DNA from: Sulfuricurvum sp.
GTDB taxonomy: Bacteria > Campylobacterota > Campylobacteria > Campylobacterales > Sulfurimonadaceae
Direction: 5' to 3'
Assembly: GCF_030691015.1 (NCBI RefSeq)
Contig: NZ_JAUYFF010000001.1
Location: 310,001-374,000, forward strand
Length of the DNA stretch: 64,000 nt
Shown: positions 8,706 through 15,952 of the stretch, piece after piece
How positions within the stretch are numbered: position 1 is the stretch's first letter
How the letters are laid out: each line of letters opens with the position of its first letter
Position numbers and translations under genes: made by a program
The notes under the pieces: model-generated
Seen by the model: the letters and a program-made list of their open reading frames with translations, nothing else
Databases searched by the model: none
What the model was told of the DNA's origin: nothing

Positions 8706-8966
8706 ATGGATGAACTCTACGAGGGAATTGCCGCTTACGATGCGGGAAATTTTACTAAAGCCTATGAGTTGCTTTACCCCCTTGCGGCCTACAAACGTGA
8801 TCCTGAGGCACAATTTCACATGGGCATGATCTATTTTTACGGTGAAGGGGTCGACAAAGATGTCGATAAAGCAATGGAGTGGTGGAAGAAGGCCATGAAA
8901 AGTGGGCATGTGGATGCAGCCTATCGTCTCAGTGAAATTTCTACATCGACCAAAACAACGTTTTAA
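8706..8966 (+). CDS. Small Sel1-repeat protein
   Basis: An 86-aa protein made of a short helical lead-in and essentially one Sel1-like (TPR-related) repeat, AQFHMGMIYFYGEGVDKDVDKA, with part of a second (AMKSGHVDAAYRLSEI). Sel1 repeats mediate protein-protein contacts; larger family members in Helicobacter (Hcp proteins) are secreted and cysteine-rich, but this one has no cysteines and no signal peptide, so it is probably cytoplasmic. It has its own TATAAT box and a good Shine-Dalgarno. Partner unknown. Confidence 0.8.
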   Translation: MDELYEGIAAYDAGNFTKAYELLYPLAAYKRDPEAQFHMGMIYFYGEGVDKDVDKAMEWWKKAMKSGHVDAAYRLSEISTSTKTTF

Positions 8967-8974
8967 TCATATAG

Positions 8975-8992
8975 TATAATATACGCTACAAT
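8975..8992 (+). promoter_or_regulatory. -10 region for the tandem GGDEF-like genes
   Basis: TATAAT at 8975-8980, with a second TACAAT at 8987-8992, upstream of the ATG at 9024. An AAAGG Shine-Dalgarno lies at 9011-9015. Confidence 0.5.
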
Positions 8993-9023
8993 TATAAATA
9001 AAAATTTGAAAAGGTTTTGATCA

Positions 9024-9437
9024 ATGCCGAATGCGTTAGCTGAAGATTGCTCTGTTCTACAAATATCCTTAGTTCAAAATATCCAAAAGTTTGATTATCG
9101 GTTTAAACGCTATCAGGTCAGTTATTCTATCGTTCTTTTATACTGTTCTGACAATGTAAATTTTAATGAATTGTCCAACTGTATACGTTGTACTGACCGC
9201 TTGATTACTTTAGACAAGCATACATGTGCGATTGTTTTTGACTCCACAACCGCTGAAACCGGTCAACTAGCAGCCAACAACTTTTTAGAATATTTTAAAT
9301 GCACATTTTGTTCATCAAAATTTTTTACATCTATTGTCAATTCAAATCATTATGACGATGTCGATTGTATGATTCCTGAACTATTTTCCCAGTTATATGA
9401 CACGGTTGAAAACAATGCAATGGCACTGAGCAGTTAA
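9024..9437 (+). CDS. Hypothetical protein, degenerate GGDEF-like fold (copy 1)
   Basis: A 137-aa protein without signal peptide or membrane segment. It aligns along its length with the next gene. Both share an opening F-x-YRF-x-RY and YSI strand, a central CTDRLITLDKHTCAIVFDSTT block, an AANN helix and a closing DTVENNAMAL helix. That order resembles a GGDEF domain (the RxSD-x-xxRxGGDEF strand turn), but the catalytic GGDEF loop is replaced, here by LDKHTCA. I therefore infer a catalytically dead or distantly related nucleotide-cyclase fold, perhaps a sensor or binding partner. It carries several cysteines that copy 2 lacks. Function unknown. Confidence 0.6.
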   Translation: MPNALAEDCSVLQISLVQNIQKFDYRFKRYQVSYSIVLLYCSDNVNFNELSNCIRCTDRLITLDKHTCAIVFDSTTAETGQLAANNFLEYFKCTFCSSKFFTSIVNSNHYDDVDCMIPELFSQLYDTVENNAMALSS

Positions 9438-9439
9438 TT

Positions 9440-9892
9440 ATGATTAATACACTCAATCAACAGCGTCAGAATTTTCAAGAACAGTTGATTAAAGAGATTA
9501 CAGAATTTCATTACCGTTTTAACCGCTACCATACAAAATACTCGATTGCACTTGCCTATATTTCTGAAGAAAACGGTGATTTGAGTATCTGTTCCGAACA
9601 TCTGCGTGAAAGTGACACTCTCATCTTGTTTCAAAACAACTTTTGCGCTCTTATCTTTGATAGTACAAATGAAGAGCAAGGGATAAAAGCTGCCAATAAC
9701 GTTCTCTCAGACGTCCAAAATATTTTTTTTGCAAAACACTTCTATATGGCAGTGACTACAGCATCAGATGAGTACAGTGAGTTTCAAATGGTCCATGACC
9801 TTTTTGATCTCATTAGCTATGCACTGGAACACAATATGGATAATCTTGTTATAGACAGCTCTCAAATTATCCAGCACAAACAATTAGTTTAA
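9440..9892 (+). CDS. Hypothetical protein, degenerate GGDEF-like fold (copy 2)
   Basis: A 150-aa paralogue of the preceding gene, starting two bases after its stop, so the pair is one transcription unit. The shared core is FHYRFNRYHTKYSIAL, LRESDTLILFQNNFCALIFDST, then KAANNVL and a C-terminal helix ending ALEHNMDNLVID. The RESDTLILFQNNFCALIF segment has the spacing of the GGDEF-domain R-x-SD...GGDEF-x-ll region with the active-site loop changed to QNNFC. Diguanylate cyclase activity is therefore unlikely. The 3' end overlaps the convergent exonuclease gene by 4 bp. Confidence 0.6.
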   Translation: MINTLNQQRQNFQEQLIKEITEFHYRFNRYHTKYSIALAYISEENGDLSICSEHLRESDTLILFQNNFCALIFDSTNEEQGIKAANNVLSDVQNIFFAKHFYMAVTTASDEYSEFQMVHDLFDLISYALEHNMDNLVIDSSQIIQHKQLV

Positions 9893-10632
9893 GAAGCCAA
9901 TACTCTCTCAATCGAATAACGCATGTCTTCATCGAGGCTATCCATATTGCCTAACATCCACGTAAGATACCCTTTGTCGGCTTCAGCAATCTCAGTGAGA
10001 GTTTTTCCTTTATATTTACCGAACTTCAAAGAACGGGTATAAAATACAGGTGTTTGCGTTAGTTCCACCATCTTATCGATAGGATTCGCCCCGATGTAAC
10101 GTTCGGCTAACCGTTTGCGCAACTCGGTCAAAAAAAGTTTTAATACCAATACGTCACCGATGGCATCGTGTGCTTTTACTTCAATTCCAAGGGCATCAGC
10201 TTCTGCCTGCTCTATTTTATACAGCCCCAAGCGGTAGCGAAAATATTGCAATCGATGGGATTCTTCGTCATCAAACAAGTGCCTCGCGCATCTCAACGTA
10301 TCTATGAGACGCATCTGCGACGTAAAATTTTCCTTCGAGAGCATCCCCAAATCAAATGGGGCATTATGAATGATGAGAACATTCTCAACACTATTAAGAT
10401 CGGACAATGCTTGAAATGCGGAAGTATCACAGCACAAAGGCTTCCCTTCAATCATTTCAGGAGTGATACCGTGCACTTCCATAGCACCATACCCGATAGG
10501 AATCGGAGCTAAGCAAAGATCGTTATATACTTCCACTCTCTTTCCGTCCAGCACCATAAATCCGAGTTGTATGATGCGATCTTCCTCTCCGGCACCTGTC
10601 GTCTCAGTATCGAGTAAAATGTACTTCGCCAT
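9889..10632 (-). CDS. DnaQ-like 3'-5' exonuclease with C-terminal DUF3820-like domain
   Basis: A 247-aa DEDDh exonuclease. ExoI is DTETTG at residues 8-13, ExoII is LIIHNAPFDLGML and ExoIII is AHDAIGDVLVL. Residues 1-180 form the nuclease. The last 50 residues (LKFGKYKGKTLTEIA...YLTWML) match the small domain often fused to such exonucleases and annotated as a quorum-sensing-regulated virulence factor/DUF3820. It lacks a polymerase and is not the polymerase III epsilon clamp-binding type by obvious motif. It starts at a TAATG junction with the acidic-tail gene, so the two are coupled. Likely role is DNA or small-RNA end trimming. Confidence 0.88.
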   Translation of the reverse strand: MAKYILLDTETTGAGEEDRIIQLGFMVLDGKRVEVYNDLCLAPIPIGYGAMEVHGITPEMIEGKPLCCDTSAFQALSDLNSVENVLIIHNAPFDLGMLSKENFTSQMRLIDTLRCARHLFDDEESHRLQYFRYRLGLYKIEQAEADALGIEVKAHDAIGDVLVLKLFLTELRKRLAERYIGANPIDKMVELTQTPVFYTRSLKFGKYKGKTLTEIAEADKGYLTWMLGNMDSLDEDMRYSIERVLAS

Positions 10633-10982
10633 TAATACTGATTATCTTCATCTTCTAGATCAAACTCGTCATAATCGTCTTCATCTTCGTCCTCATCATC
10701 GTCATAAAGATCATCCTCTTCATCACCTTCTCCTTCACGCATGGAAGTAAGTTCCGTATACAGTTGTTCTGCCTCTTCTTCATCGATGTCACCGCTGTTG
10801 ATCTCTCCTAGAAGATCTTTATACTCATCACGAAGTGCTTGCATATCTTCAAGCTGTGCACGTTCTTCAACCGTTGCATCTTTTTGGGATGCAATCGATT
10901 CGAAAATATCGTCAATATGTTCTTCAACATCGGGAATGAGTTCATTTTGTATCAAATGTTTTAATTGAGTAATATAGGCCAT
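10632..10982 (-). CDS. Hypothetical protein with extreme acidic C-terminal tail
   Basis: About 116 aa, not recognised. The first 70 residues are helical (YITQLKHLIQNELIPDVEEHIDDIF...) and the last 45 are almost entirely Asp/Glu with Tyr (DDDEDEDEDDYDEFD...). I chose the ATG at 10982 because AAAAGGAT lies just upstream; the track start at 11018 adds an unlikely basic extension. It has its own TATAAT box at 11017-11022 and is coupled to the exonuclease. The acidic tail could imitate nucleic acid or act as a flexible solubility tail; this is inference only. Confidence 0.65.
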   Translation of the reverse strand: MAYITQLKHLIQNELIPDVEEHIDDIFESIASQKDATVEERAQLEDMQALRDEYKDLLGEINSGDIDEEEAEQLYTELTSMREGEGDEEDDLYDDDEDEDEDDYDEFDLEDEDNQY

Positions 10983-11016
10983 TTTTAATCCTTTTGACTT
11001 GTGATTTGCATATCTC

Positions 11017-11022
11017 ATTATA
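11017..11022 (-). promoter_or_regulatory. -10 box for the acidic protein/exonuclease unit
   Basis: The minus strand carries GTATAATGAG about 35 bp upstream of the ATG at 10982. No correctly spaced -35 element. Confidence 0.5.
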
Positions 11023-11109
11023 CTTCAAAAATATGACAAAATTACAACAACAAAGAGGATGTTTAAGAAGAAAAGTTTTGATTTTAAAGGTATTGAAGAA
11101 AAAAATAGA

Positions 11110-11193
11110 TGGTGCGGACGGGGGGATTTGAACCCCCACACCTGTTGGCACTACCACCTCAAGGTAGCGTGTCTACCGTTCCACCACGTCCGC
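11110..11193 (-). tRNA. tRNA-Leu (anticodon GAG)
   Basis: Complete class II tRNA read on the minus strand. Acceptor GCGGACG pairs with CGTCCGC, the discriminator is A and the CCA is encoded. The anticodon stem CTACC/GGTAG encloses loop TTGAGGT with anticodon GAG (plus-strand 11158-11160), which reads CUC and CUU leucine codons. A long variable arm (TGCCAACAGGTGT) and a GGGGG/CCCCC T-stem with TTCAAAT loop confirm leucine. A T-run follows the CCA and probably ends the transcript. Its 5' end lies only two bases from the T-run of the hairpin downstream of atpE. Confidence 0.97.
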
Positions 11194-11194
11194 A

Positions 11195-11222
11195 TAAAAA
11201 AGGTGGTCAGCCGAGGCTGACC
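11195..11222 (-). terminator. Hairpin plus T-tract between atpE and tRNA-Leu
   Basis: Stem GGTCAGC (11205-11211), loop CGAG and GCTGACC (11216-11222). On the minus strand it is followed by ACC and six T residues (11201-11196). It is a well-formed intrinsic terminator for atpE, abutting the tRNA 5' end. Confidence 0.85.
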
Positions 11223-11238
11223 GAAAGAGAAGTAAAAC

Positions 11239-11616
11239 TTACGCAGCCAAATACGGGTTAGCGTAAAGAGCGATAAGAGCGATAACAAGTGTATAAATAA
11301 CTTGTGCTTCGATCATTGCAAGAGCGATGAACATAGTTGTCATCAATTTTCCGCCAAGACCTGGGTTACGAGCTGTACCAGCGATAGTTGCAGCAGCAGT
11401 ACTACCCATACCGATAGCTCCACCAAGAGCAGCCAAACCAAGACCAACACCGGCAGCGATCATAGAGTACGCTTTCAATGTTTGGTTTGCAACGTCTGCA
11501 GATGCAGCAGCCACAGCAGGTGCAGCTTCAACAGTCGCTTCAACAACCGCTACCGCTTCTTCAGCACCGAATACTGAAGCAACAAGAGCGAGCATAAGAA
11601 AAAGAACTTTTTTCAT
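11239..11616 (-). CDS. atpE: ATP synthase F0 subunit c
   Basis: Proton-carrying ring subunit of F0F1 ATP synthase, 125 aa. The two-helix hairpin runs from about residue 48 to the end: glycine-rich helix GLGLAALGGAIGMGS, polar loop AGTARNPG, and second helix with the ion-binding Glu in MIEAQVIYTLV. Unlike the usual 70-85-aa form, it has a signal-peptide-like N-terminus (MKKVLFLMLALVASVFG) and an Ala/Val/Glu-rich linker, a form I recall from Campylobacterota. No other atp genes are nearby, consistent with the separate location in this phylum. It is monocistronic with its own TATAAT box and terminator. Confidence 0.95.
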   Translation of the reverse strand: MKKVLFLMLALVASVFGAEEAVAVVEATVEAAPAVAAASADVANQTLKAYSMIAAGVGLGLAALGGAIGMGSTAAATIAGTARNPGLGGKLMTTMFIALAMIEAQVIYTLVIALIALYANPYLAA

Positions 11617-11683
11617 AAGTAATCTCCGTATTTAAATCAAAGTCTGTTCGGATAGTGTCCCTACTTATCACTTTGTGGGTGGA

Positions 11684-11689
11684 ATTATA
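11684..11689 (-). promoter_or_regulatory. -10 box of atpE
   Basis: The minus strand has ACTATAATTCC about 68 bp upstream of the atpE ATG, just after the pnp stop codon, giving atpE a leader of roughly 60 nt. A GGAG Shine-Dalgarno precedes the ATG. Confidence 0.5.
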
Positions 11690-11708
11690 GTTTTAATGAG
11701 CTAAAAAA

Positions 11709-13886
11709 TTACTTAGCTCGCCCTAACCCGATTTTATTGCCTTTAAACTCGACGACCTCAACCATCAATTCATCTCCCTCACTCACCGCATCACTAACAC
11801 GGCTGATGTGTCCATCAGAGAGTTTAGAGATATGGATCAATCCATCCACTCCCCCAGGGAGTTCGATAAAAGCACCGAAATCGACGATCTTTTTCACTTT
11901 TCCTTTAACGACATCCCCCACTTTGTATTCCACTTTCTCAACCGGAGTTGCACCGCTAACGATCCCTTCGATGTGATCACGTGCTCCACGGAGTCCGTCA
12001 CGATTTTTCCCTGTCAACTTAACAGACCCTTTTTTCTTATCGATATCGATCGTTACATCGAAACGCTCGATAATCTCACGAATCGTTTTACCCGCTTGAC
12101 CGATAATATCACCGATAAAACTCGGATCGATATGAAAAAGATCGGTGCTTGGTAATGTCCCTTCATTGAGTTCGATTTTTTCTTCACTGCTTATCATAAT
12201 ATCAATGATATGAGCACGTGCTTTAGCAGCTTGGTAAAGTGCTTCTTGTAGAACATCCAAATGAATACCGCCGAGTTTGATATCCATCTGCATTGCGGTA
12301 ATCCCCTCTTTCGAGCCCGCTACTTTGAAATCCAAGTCACCGTCATGATCTTCAAGTCCCATAATATCGGTCAAAATTGCGTGACGGTTCCCCTCTTGCA
12401 CCATCCCCATTGCGACACCCGCAATCGGGTCCGCCATCTCGATGTCCCCTGCACGAAGTGCCATATAGCCGCCACACACGGTAGCCATTGAGGAAGACCC
12501 GTTTGATTCGAGAATCTCTGACACAAGTCGAATCGTTTGGCCATTGCGGACACAGGCACCTTCAAGCGCTCGTTTGGCAAGATTGCCGTGTCCCAATTCG
12601 CGACGGCGCGGCGCACCGATCGGTGATGGCTCACCGACGCTGAATCCCGGAAAGTTATAATGAACCATAAACGCTTCATTTTGAGTTCCGCTGTCAGTGA
12701 GGTTTTCAAACATCTGTGCATCTTTCATCCCACCCAGAGTCAAAATAACCAGTGCTTGGGTTTGCCCACGGGTAAAAAGAGCTGAAGCGTGCGCGCTCGG
12801 CAGTACATTGGTTTCAATTCTAATCGGACGTACTTCATCTAGCGCACGACCGTCTGCACGCACTTTTTCATCCAAAATTTGGGTACGTACCATTGTTCTT
12901 TTCACCGATTCGATCGCTTTTTTCAACTCATGCTCATTCCACTCCGGCTTTTCACCCATAACGGTTTTACGGATCGTGCGCAATGCGGTAGAACGTTCTG
13001 TTTTCGCCATTTGATTGATACCGCGTTTGAGATCATCCGTATGGTTGAGACGAACATACTCTATCATCTCTTTGTTTATTTCGCTGATAACATACTGAAG
13101 TTCAAACGGTGCTGACGCGAACGGTTTAAATGCAGCTTCATACGCGCTATTGGATTCAAACAAAGCCTCTTGAGCCGATGCAAGAACACGGATCAGCTCA
13201 TCTTCATGCATGGCATTGGATACTCGTACAGGAATGGCGGGGACACTCATTGCAGGATCAACCAATGGATCAATCATTCCGATATCAAGGATTTCCATCT
13301 CATCGCTTCCGAGTGTTTGCATCTCGATCATGAGCATATCGTCTTTGCTTCCAGCCAAATATAGATCAAGGGTGCTTTTTTCGAGCTCGCTGCGTGTCGG
13401 ATTAAAAACAATCTCTCCATCGATTTTACCGACACGTACCGCACTCACCGAATTAAAAATATCGATATCGGATACATAGAGTGCGGCTGATGCCGCATTG
13501 AGCGCCAATACCTGTAAATCAGCCTCTTTATCGGCACTTAAAACCATAACCGTAATTTGGATCGGGTTTGCGAATCCTTTTGGGAACAACGGACGAAGGG
13601 ATCGGTCTACAATCCGTGACGTTAAGGTTTCAAAATCACTCGGTTTGGTTTCACGTTTGATAAATCCGCCCGGAAATTTCCCTGCCGCATAACTTTTCTC
13701 AATATACTGAACCGTAAGCGGTAAAAAATCCTCATCGACAAAATCGGTCTCATCGACAACGACCGTTGCTAAAATAACAGTGTCTCCGCATTTGAGCCAA
13801 ACGGCTCCGTTGGCTTGCGCCGCTACTTGATTAAACGCGTACGCTTCGGTTTTATTTTTTAAGGCTAACTCAACGTTGTATTTCAT
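11709..13886 (-). CDS. pnp: Polynucleotide phosphorylase
   Basis: Phosphorolytic 3'-5' exoribonuclease of 725 aa that degrades mRNA to nucleoside diphosphates and can act as a degradosome core. Two RNase PH-like domains (about residues 5-220 and 310-530) flank the helical linker. A KH domain (IDPSFIGDIIGQAGKTIREI, about 545-605) and an S1 domain (GDVVKGKVKKIVDFGAFIELPGG, about 625-695) follow. The catalytic second core is present (GDLDFKVAGSKEGITAMQMDIK). It is last in the run purD...pnp and overlaps the PRTase gene by 17 bp, so translation is coupled. Full family length; confident identification. Confidence 0.98.
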   Translation of the reverse strand: MKYNVELALKNKTEAYAFNQVAAQANGAVWLKCGDTVILATVVVDETDFVDEDFLPLTVQYIEKSYAAGKFPGGFIKRETKPSDFETLTSRIVDRSLRPLFPKGFANPIQITVMVLSADKEADLQVLALNAASAALYVSDIDIFNSVSAVRVGKIDGEIVFNPTRSELEKSTLDLYLAGSKDDMLMIEMQTLGSDEMEILDIGMIDPLVDPAMSVPAIPVRVSNAMHEDELIRVLASAQEALFESNSAYEAAFKPFASAPFELQYVISEINKEMIEYVRLNHTDDLKRGINQMAKTERSTALRTIRKTVMGEKPEWNEHELKKAIESVKRTMVRTQILDEKVRADGRALDEVRPIRIETNVLPSAHASALFTRGQTQALVILTLGGMKDAQMFENLTDSGTQNEAFMVHYNFPGFSVGEPSPIGAPRRRELGHGNLAKRALEGACVRNGQTIRLVSEILESNGSSSMATVCGGYMALRAGDIEMADPIAGVAMGMVQEGNRHAILTDIMGLEDHDGDLDFKVAGSKEGITAMQMDIKLGGIHLDVLQEALYQAAKARAHIIDIMISSEEKIELNEGTLPSTDLFHIDPSFIGDIIGQAGKTIREIIERFDVTIDIDKKKGSVKLTGKNRDGLRGARDHIEGIVSGATPVEKVEYKVGDVVKGKVKKIVDFGAFIELPGGVDGLIHISKLSDGHISRVSDAVSEGDELMVEVVEFKGNKIGLGRAK

Positions 13887-14538
13887 CTCTTCTCTCCAAT
13901 ATAGTCTCTATAGTTTCTTCATCTACCGTCTCAAATTCGTGGTAATAATACCCCGTATCGATATAATCTTCGATCTCTTGAAGGCAAAATATCCCATCCA
14001 CAATTGGGTCCAGTGCTTCTACGACACTGGAGGGCATAATCGGTGCTGCGACGTAGACCGCTTTAGCTTTTTGAGCAAATGCGGTTTTGATCGCACACAT
14101 CAGTTTTAACCCTGTTTCACTCCCCTCATCAATCAGAAGTATGTTTTTCCCCTTCATCGATTTGAAATGTTCTCCCTTACGGTATTGGTAGACCGCACTG
14201 AGAATTTTTTCTTCGTGTTTGCGCGTTGCCTCGCCGTAAATATAATCTACCTGTATCTCAAACGCATCGACAAGGGCTTGATGAATAACAATCTCTTCCG
14301 TCTCACTCACCCTTGCCAACTCACATTCAGGGTTTTGAGGAGCGGTGATACTGGCTGAGAAAATGAAATCTATCGGCAGTTTAAGTCGCTTATTCATCTC
14401 TGACGCGATTATCAGTCCCCCAGACGAAACAGCAATCAGATTCCACCCCTCACTTTTCATCCGATCCAGAGGGAGGAGTTCTTTGAGCTGCAAAGCAGCA
14501 TCAGAGCGGTCTTTAAATATATAACGTTGTATTCCCAT
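13870..14538 (-). CDS. Phosphoribosyltransferase-domain protein
   Basis: About 222 aa of type I phosphoribosyltransferase fold. The PRPP-loop equivalent is ILLIDEGSETGLKLM, preceded by a flexible hood with SSGGLIIASEM. The substrate base cannot be assigned; such proteins are often annotated as putative phosphoribosyltransferase (ComF- or YiaF-unrelated). The ATG at 14538 was chosen because it sits just after the upstream gene's TAA (TAATATG); the longer track ORF runs back into that gene. The 17-bp overlap with pnp and placement after an MCE gene hint at coupled expression rather than shared function. Confidence 0.75.
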   Translation of the reverse strand: MGIQRYIFKDRSDAALQLKELLPLDRMKSEGWNLIAVSSGGLIIASEMNKRLKLPIDFIFSASITAPQNPECELARVSETEEIVIHQALVDAFEIQVDYIYGEATRKHEEKILSAVYQYRKGEHFKSMKGKNILLIDEGSETGLKLMCAIKTAFAQKAKAVYVAAPIMPSSVVEALDPIVDGIFCLQEIEDYIDTGYYYHEFETVDEETIETILERRDEIQR

Positions 14539-14539
14539 A

Positions 14540-15940
14540 TTATTTTGCCATCGAAGCTGTACCACTCAAATATTTAAGATCGTTGTCAATAAATCTCAGA
14601 CCTAATCCTAAGAAAATATTTTGTGATTGCGGATTGAGGAAGTTATCCCATCCTCCATAGAGTTCGAGGTGTTTAAGCATTTGGTAGCGTACTTGCGCCT
14701 TAAGATGGGCACGGGTTCCGCGAATATCATTGACAGCATTAAAATCAAACGCTTCTCCGCTGAATTTCAACCGATCATGATCCATAAAATAATCGACTCC
14801 AACTCCACCTGTTGATTCGATTGCTCCAAATCGCAATAACGTGTTATCAAACCGTTTTCCGTATTGGAGAGAATAATAGGTTTCTCCTTTGATATTTTTG
14901 CCCGGAGGATTCGTATCATAACGGGAATAATCATCGGTACTGACCAAGTCAAACATATAATAAGTTTCAGGGTTCGGAAGGTAAGTAACCCCTAAATAAA
15001 CTTTTCCATATTGATCCCGCATCATATAATCCGTGTGCATCGCCACCTGTAGTTCACTGGTAGTAAAGTTGCTCAACATTGAATCTATTTTACCGAATGC
15101 TTCTTCTCCACTTTTGAAAAACGATCCCGCATTTGCAATCGTCTCTTTCAATGAAGACCTATTTTCCGTGAGAATAACGCTGACATTATCTTCAATTTTG
15201 ACAAACTTATCAACCGCTTCAGGAAGTTTTTGTTCTAACGAACCGCTGATGTTATCCATACGTGTCGTCAAAGAATTAATCCGTGCCATAATCGCCGGAA
15301 GATCTTTATTAACGGTATCGGCACTCTGAGCAAATCCGGCAGACATCGCTCTAAAATTGATGATCGCTTCATGAAGATCTTCACGATTATCGACAATTAC
15401 CCCATCAAGATTAACCCCTACATTACGAAATGCAATAATCATCTCTTGAATTGCCGCTCGATGTTCGTCATCGAGTGTAGAGCGGAAATCTTTCAGTAAA
15501 AGTTCTAATTCTTTGGCAGCTGCATTTACCGAATCACTCGTTTGATCAAACGAAGCATAGCGTTTCGACTGCGAAAGGGTACCTCCGGTTTGCAAAAAGG
15601 CTGTCGAATCTCCTACAACAATATTAATAACTTTTGAGCCTAAGAGTGATTCTTGTGCGACAACAACCGATGAATCATCCGGAATTTTCACATCCTTATT
15701 AATCATCAAAGTCAGTTTTACCCTCTTGCCTTCTATCTCGATCTCTTCCACATCACCGATAGTTACCCCGTTCATTAAGACATGGGTATGTTTTTCGATT
15801 CCTGAGGCATCTTCGATATACGCTTGTATCGGATAACCATCGCTTCCCCATTTTCCAAGAGAGGTTACCTGTGTTGATAGAAACAATAACGCACCTAACG
15901 CCATCACAACAAAGAGACCGATTTTTGCTTCCAGTTTCAT
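14540..15940 (-). CDS. mlaD: MCE (MlaD-like) protein with beta-rich C-terminal domain
   Basis: Phospholipid-transport MCE protein of 466 aa. A single N-terminal membrane anchor (IGLFVVMALGALLFLSTQV) is followed by one MCE domain (residues about 35-115, GVTIGDVEEIEIEGKRVKL). A long helical/coiled segment covers about 130-290. The final 170 residues are rich in alternating aromatic/glycine strands (YYSLQYGKRFDNTLLRFG, GGVGVDYFMDH, IFLGLGLRF), resembling an outer-membrane beta-barrel-like domain. E. coli MlaD is only 183 aa, so this is a much extended form. It lies between lptD and a PRTase gene; the rest of an Mla ABC system is not in the window. Confidence 0.8.
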   Translation of the reverse strand: MKLEAKIGLFVVMALGALLFLSTQVTSLGKWGSDGYPIQAYIEDASGIEKHTHVLMNGVTIGDVEEIEIEGKRVKLTLMINKDVKIPDDSSVVVAQESLLGSKVINIVVGDSTAFLQTGGTLSQSKRYASFDQTSDSVNAAAKELELLLKDFRSTLDDEHRAAIQEMIIAFRNVGVNLDGVIVDNREDLHEAIINFRAMSAGFAQSADTVNKDLPAIMARINSLTTRMDNISGSLEQKLPEAVDKFVKIEDNVSVILTENRSSLKETIANAGSFFKSGEEAFGKIDSMLSNFTTSELQVAMHTDYMMRDQYGKVYLGVTYLPNPETYYMFDLVSTDDYSRYDTNPPGKNIKGETYYSLQYGKRFDNTLLRFGAIESTGGVGVDYFMDHDRLKFSGEAFDFNAVNDIRGTRAHLKAQVRYQMLKHLELYGGWDNFLNPQSQNIFLGLGLRFIDNDLKYLSGTASMAK

Positions 15941-15952
15941 ACGTAACCCCCT

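Noticed and set aside
11698-11719. Inverted repeat GAGCTAA/TTAGCTC at the pnp stop codon as terminator
   Set aside because: It is A/T-rich with no T-run on the minus strand and overlaps the atpE -10 box; probably incidental.
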